Shown: positions 60,162 through 64,000 of the stretch, one piece after another
Layout: every line of letters starts with the position of its first letter
How positions within the stretch are numbered: the first letter of the stretch is position 1
Source of the DNA: a virus
Virus record (IMG/VR): IMGVR_UViG_3300007735_000803
Location: 1-64,000 of that record
Strand: one strand, 5' to 3'
DNA length: 64,000 nt
Made by a program: the position numbers and the translations under genes
The notes under the pieces: model-generated
Database searches by the model: none
Told to the model about the DNA's origin: nothing
Seen by the model: only the letters and a program-made list of their open reading frames with translations

Positions 60162-63100
60162 ATGATAGATACATCAATACGTGCTAGGTTAAGGCGTTTA
60201 TTCAGTACTCAAGTTATAGTACGGAAGGTAGGCGCCAATAAGATTAAAGTAACTGATACGAGTAAACTCCAAGCGGGAGGTAACCCATATGGAAGTACAT
60301 ACGTAGATCGTTTTGCTGGTCTGCATACAAATCGTACTATGGGAGTTACTGGTATTGGTAACGCTTACAGTTTCCATGCGGTAAAGACTCAATTGTATAC
60401 TGATTATGAAGCAATGGACTTAGATCCGATCATTTCATCTGCGCTTGATATTTATGCAGATGAATCTACTACATATTCAGAAAACAATATTGTATTAGAG
60501 ATTAAGACTGAGGATGCACGTATTCAAAAGATACTTCATAACTTATTTTATGATGTATTGAATGTCGAGTATAATTTATGGCCGTGGGTTCGTAATATGT
60601 GTAAATACGGAGATTTTTATCTGTATTTAGATATTAATGAAGAATTGGGTGTTGTTAACGTAATGCCCATATCAGCCTATGAATTAGAAAGACAAGAGGG
60701 ATACGATCCTGAAAATCCGTACAGTGTACGTTTCACATTTATCGGTAAAAACTCTGTGTATAGTTCCAATGAAAAGAATACACATTTTGAATATTATGAA
60801 ATAGCACACTTTAGAATGCTATCCGATACGAATTTCTTACCGTACGGAAAATCAATGATCGAAGGTGCTCGTAAATTATTTAAGCAGTTAGTACTGATGG
60901 AAGATGCGATGTTACTGCAACGTATTATGCGTGCGCCGGAACGTCGTATATTTAAGATAGATGTAGGTAATATCCCACCGATTGAGGTAGATTCTCATAT
61001 CCAGAATATTATTACTAAGGTAAAGAAAGTTCCATATATGGATCCGCAAACCGGGGAGTATAATTTGAAATTCAACATGCAAAACATGTTAGAGGATTTC
61101 TATTTACCTGTACGAGGATCGGAAAGTGGTACTTCAATTGAAACGTTGCCTGGATTATCAAGCGACGGTCAGATAGAGGATATAGAATATTTAAGGAACA
61201 AGATGATGGCTGCGCTGAAGATACCCAAAGCATTCTTAGGGTATGATGAGGGCATCCAAGGTAAATGTATCAGTCCGCTAACTATGATTCCGTTGATTGA
61301 CGGGAGAGTATTAACCGTTTCGGATTTAATTGATGAATTTAATGCGGGTAAACAAAATTATGTATATTCATTAGATACAGATACAAATAGTATCGTGCCC
61401 GGCGAAATTGAGTGGGCAGGTTATACTAGGTTAAATACTCAGATAGTACGCGTTAATTTGGATAACGGGAAATATATCGAATGTACGCCAGACCATAAGT
61501 TTTTAACTAGAAACGGTGAATGGATAGAGGCTCAAGATTTGAATACTGGTCAAGCTCTAATGCCGTTGTATTTAGGAAATGGTGGATACAAAAAACACTA
61601 TACTACAGTATATAATCCAAGCACCGAGAAGTATACTTTAGTACATAGATTGGTTGCTGATCACTATAATATTAAAGAAGACGGTAAAGTTATACACCAT
61701 AAAGATTATAATTCTAGGAATAACAATCCAGATAATTTAGATGGATCAATGACATTTTTCGAACATAGAGAATTTCATCAGAAAAATGCACATGAGTGGA
61801 ACAAATCACCTGCTATGGTCCAATATAGAAATTCACCGCAGTTTTTAATTAATTCTAGTAACGGGGGTAAGAAGGGTGGTGCTAAATCTGCCAAGCAGTT
61901 AGGTGAATATGCTAGAACCCACGCACCTGTAAATAAGTTGCCTAGGTATGATTATACTTGTGAGATATGTGGATGTAAACTTGTTGGTAGGTTAGGTGTA
62001 CCTAACAATAAAACATGCGCGGCTGGAGGATGTATTTCTGCTATAGCAAGAAATAGAAAGATAGGAAATACATATAACTGCAAATTTAACAAAGTCCCGT
62101 ATGATATTTTATTGGAGACTGCTAAAGTATCGAATTCGTTTAAAGACTTAGAATCTAAATTAGGAATTACTAGAGCTACGTTAAATCGTGTATTCGAATT
62201 ATATGATATCAACAAAGAAGATTTTGTTTTTGCACACATGCCTCTAGCGTTATCCAATAAAGGATTTATGCAAAATTATAGGCAATACGAGTCACACTAT
62301 GCCAATCATACGGTGCTGAATGTTGAATGGTTGTCTGAGAATATAGATACCTGCGATTTAACGATTAATAGATATCATAATTTTGGTACGGATGCTGGCG
62401 TGATTATACATAATAGTACTCTGGCCGCTGAAGATGTTCGTTTTGCTAGGACCATTGAACGTATCCAACGAATAGTAATTAGTGAGTTATATAAGATTGC
62501 CGTTGTTCACTTATATACACAGGGATTTGAAGATGCCGATTTAGTTAACTTCGAATTGAATTTAACCTCTCCCTCAATCATATATGAGCGTCAGAAGGTC
62601 GAATTAATGAAGGAAAAGATTGATTTGGCAAATACGTTAATTGAAAGTAAGTTATTCAGCCGTAAATTTATCTATGAAAACATTTTTGATATGGATCAAA
62701 ACGGTTGGCAAAATGAACAGGAATTAGTGGTAGAAGATACCAAGCAAGAATTCCGTTTAGAGCAGATAAAGAGTGAAGGAAATGATCCGAAATTGACTAA
62801 ACAGAGCTATGGTACTCCTCATGATATTGCATCAATGCACGTATCAAGTAAGTATGAAGATCCTAGATTACGTGAATATGTTCCCGGGCCCGGACGCCCT
62901 AAAGCTAAAACGAATTTTGAGAGTGATCGCGATGTAGATGGGCCGGATCCGCTCGGAATGAAAGATGTATCAGATACATTTAAAGTTGATACTGGTATGT
63001 CTAAAACTCCTAAAACTAGCAGTGCATTCGGTGAAAATACGAAATATATCGGTTCTATATTACATTCAATGAAACAAAATAAATTAGCAAAATCAACGAG

Positions 63101-63188
63101 CGTTGCTCAAACATTAAACGAACATGTCGAACCTAGTGATACGGGGACACTTTTAGATGAAAGTAGATTGGATTCTTTTAATGTTTAA
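60162..63188 (+). CDS. Portal protein (gp20-like) with HNH intein
   Basis: Encodes 1008 aa; after intein removal 625 aa. N-terminal AVKTQLYTDYEAMDLDPIISSALDIYADESTTYSENN, middle KLFKQLVLMEDAMLLQRIMRAPERRIFKIDVGN and GTSIETLPGLSSDGQIEDIEYLRNKMMAALKIPKAFLGYDEG are diagnostic for T4-type portal proteins. Residues 369-751 are an intein. The portal forms the dodecameric DNA channel at the head vertex. The C-terminal tail is Lys/Asp-rich and disordered. Confidence 0.93.
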   Translation: MIDTSIRARLRRLFSTQVIVRKVGANKIKVTDTSKLQAGGNPYGSTYVDRFAGLHTNRTMGVTGIGNAYSFHAVKTQLYTDYEAMDLDPIISSALDIYADESTTYSENNIVLEIKTEDARIQKILHNLFYDVLNVEYNLWPWVRNMCKYGDFYLYLDINEELGVVNVMPISAYELERQEGYDPENPYSVRFTFIGKNSVYSSNEKNTHFEYYEIAHFRMLSDTNFLPYGKSMIEGARKLFKQLVLMEDAMLLQRIMRAPERRIFKIDVGNIPPIEVDSHIQNIITKVKKVPYMDPQTGEYNLKFNMQNMLEDFYLPVRGSESGTSIETLPGLSSDGQIEDIEYLRNKMMAALKIPKAFLGYDEGIQGKCISPLTMIPLIDGRVLTVSDLIDEFNAGKQNYVYSLDTDTNSIVPGEIEWAGYTRLNTQIVRVNLDNGKYIECTPDHKFLTRNGEWIEAQDLNTGQALMPLYLGNGGYKKHYTTVYNPSTEKYTLVHRLVADHYNIKEDGKVIHHKDYNSRNNNPDNLDGSMTFFEHREFHQKNAHEWNKSPAMVQYRNSPQFLINSSNGGKKGGAKSAKQLGEYARTHAPVNKLPRYDYTCEICGCKLVGRLGVPNNKTCAAGGCISAIARNRKIGNTYNCKFNKVPYDILLETAKVSNSFKDLESKLGITRATLNRVFELYDINKEDFVFAHMPLALSNKGFMQNYRQYESHYANHTVLNVEWLSENIDTCDLTINRYHNFGTDAGVIIHNSTLAAEDVRFARTIERIQRIVISELYKIAVVHLYTQGFEDADLVNFELNLTSPSIIYERQKVELMKEKIDLANTLIESKLFSRKFIYENIFDMDQNGWQNEQELVVEDTKQEFRLEQIKSEGNDPKLTKQSYGTPHDIASMHVSSKYEDPRLREYVPGPGRPKAKTNFESDRDVDGPDPLGMKDVSDTFKVDTGMSKTPKTSSAFGENTKYIGSILHSMKQNKLAKSTSVAQTLNEHVEPSDTGTLLDESRLDSFNV
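61266..62414 (+). mobile_element. Intein with HNH homing endonuclease in portal gene
   Basis: 383 aa, residues 369-751. It starts CISPLTMIPLIDGRVLTV (Cys1), has ECTPDHKFLTRNGEWIEA (block B TPDH), and ends NFGTDAGVIIHN followed by Ser (+1) in STLAAEDVRF. Inside is an HNH nuclease (VIHHKDYNSRNNNPDNLD, with HREFH downstream) and a zinc-finger-like stretch (CEICGC...CAAGGC). Removing it restores GYDEGIQGK-STLAAEDVRFARTI of the portal. Confidence 0.92.
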
Positions 63189-63200
63189 TTTAATATCTAC

Positions 63201-63209
63201 ATATTTATA
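63201..63209 (+). promoter_or_regulatory. ATATTTATA late-type element
   Basis: ATATTTATA, 15 nt before the start at 63225. Confidence 0.4.
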
Positions 63210-63224
63210 TATGAAAGAAACTAT

Positions 63225-64000
63225 ATGAAACCATTAAAGCATTCTAAATTCAAAAACACAGGTATTCTATTCGAATTACTTGTTAGACAGGTAGCTTCGG
63301 ATATTATGAATTCCAAGACTAGTCCTTCCGTTGGATTAATTAAGAAGTACTTTAGGGAAGGTACTGAATTGAATAAGGAATTGGTACTGTATAAAGGAAT
63401 ACTTGAAGAGAAGTTTAAGACTGAATCCACAGCAAAAGATTATATTCAAACAATCATTGCATCACGTAAAACGTTAAATGAAACTAACTTACGTAAGGAG
63501 AAGTTTAAACTCATTCGTGATATCAATGCTAAGTATGTGATGGAATCTTTCTTCAATGCGAAGATTCAAAATTACGCAGTGTTAGCTGCTATTTACAAAC
63601 TTTTCGAATATACGGATTTAGATAATCCTGCTGATATGGTTAGGTCTAAATCTAAATTAGTTGAATTCATTTGTACACCGAAACAGGAACTTGTTGAAGT
63701 AAAGGATGACTTTAGCAAATTAGACCGTGATGTTCGTCTATTATCTTATAAATTGTTAGTAGACAAATTCAACGAAAAATACAATAACCTATTACCTGAA
63801 CAGAAAGAATTACTTCGTATATATGTAAATGGTGTCGAAGATACAGTTCAATTAAAAGAATTTGTAGGAAAGAATGCTGCTTCATTGCGCAAATCTATAG
63901 AAACCAATTCTAAAAAGCTTTCAGACAAAGCCACTAAAATTAAAGTACAAGGAATTTTAGATTTGTTAGAAAACATTGAACACAGTAAAAAGGTTCAAGA
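63225..64000 (+). CDS. Head-region protein, 5' part (runs off right edge)
   Basis: The reading frame is open from ATG 63225 (MKPLKHSKFKNTGILFELLVRQVASDIMN) to the end of the window, at least 258 aa. The KxxNTGxLFELLVRQ start is a conserved segment found next to the portal gene in T4-type phages. The protein is helical and charged, with no recognised enzyme motif; a prohead core/scaffold role is suggested only by position. A nearby ATG at 63211 leads to a stop after five codons and is not used. Confidence 0.75.
   Translation, partial: MKPLKHSKFKNTGILFELLVRQVASDIMNSKTSPSVGLIKKYFREGTELNKELVLYKGILEEKFKTESTAKDYIQTIIASRKTLNETNLRKEKFKLIRDINAKYVMESFFNAKIQNYAVLAAIYKLFEYTDLDNPADMVRSKSKLVEFICTPKQELVEVKDDFSKLDRDVRLLSYKLLVDKFNEKYNNLLPEQKELLRIYVNGVEDTVQLKEFVGKNAASLRKSIETNSKKLSDKATKIKVQGILDLLENIEHSKKVQ

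Noticed and set aside
63211-63228. ATG at 63211 as start of the last gene
   Set aside because: Reaches a stop after five codons; ATG 63225 opens the long conserved frame.

Overview
The window is a segment of a large, strictly lytic-looking tailed phage (myovirus with T4-type modules) that most likely infects a Bacteroidota host. All credible genes lie on the + strand, densely packed, often with ATGA or TAATG overlaps. T4-type proteins recognisable by sequence include baseplate gp5-, gp25- and gp6-like proteins, neck gp13/gp14-like proteins, a gp15-like tail terminator, the contractile sheath gp18, the large terminase gp17, the portal gp20, a gp55-like sigma factor, a fused gp47/gp46 recombination nuclease and a gp61-like primase. 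Four things point to Bacteroidota: promoters of the form TTTG-N20-TAnnTT, a GroEL of Bacteroidota type, a small Hc1/histone H1-like protein and a DUF4494-like protein. No integrase, repressor/lysogeny module, IS element or CRISPR array was seen.

Layout. (1) 1-6800: accessory/early region. It holds a truncated repeat protein, a von Willebrand A (CobT-like) protein, a C-rich iteron-like intergenic region, many tiny genes (several single-TM proteins), two tRNA-type genes, an Lsm-like small protein, an HTH regulator and a spanin-like nested pair. (2) 6800-14100: small conserved phage proteins, the histone H1-like protein, GroEL, DUF4494-like protein and a methyltransferase. (3) 14100-17500: lysis/cell-surface and repair genes: glucosaminidase lysin, clan-A-type glycoside hydrolase, UV-damage endonuclease. 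(4) 17600-20850: HD phosphohydrolase and gp55-like late sigma factor. (5) 20840-34210: baseplate and tail-fibre/adhesin structural genes. (6) 34225-38783: endonuclease I, primase, SbcD-SbcC fusion. (7) 38794-43600: a giant tail fibre. (8) 43700-54900: neck, tail terminator, sheath, PhoH and a fibre/adhesin cluster including a BspA-like repeat protein. (9) 54935-64000: a nucleotidyltransferase-ligase fusion, small conserved proteins, intein-containing terminase and intein-containing portal, and the start of another head-region gene.

Regulation. Two promoter-like systems can be read. Host-type promoters (TTTG, exactly 20 nt, TAnnTT) precede early/accessory genes, and some are overlapped by TACAAAT/ATTTGTA palindromes. 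A recurring ATATTTATA element lies 4-22 nt upstream of mostly structural genes, often as ATATTTATAGTATATG with the start codon built in. It may be the late promoter read with the gp55-like sigma factor, and would then give leaderless or nearly leaderless mRNAs.

Most unusual points: two unrelated inteins in adjacent packaging genes (a 140-aa mini-intein in the terminase and a 383-aa HNH intein in the portal); a fusion of an NMNAT-like domain to an RNA/DNA-ligase-like domain; a 20-codon copy of that gene's 5' end 11 kb upstream with only synonymous changes; two copies of a structured element closed by AGAACCCCGATA/TATCGGGGTTCT; a tRNA-like gene with an expanded anticodon arm; and a 16-bp perfect inverted repeat bracketing a small membrane-protein gene. 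All functional calls come from reading the sequence by eye, without database searches.
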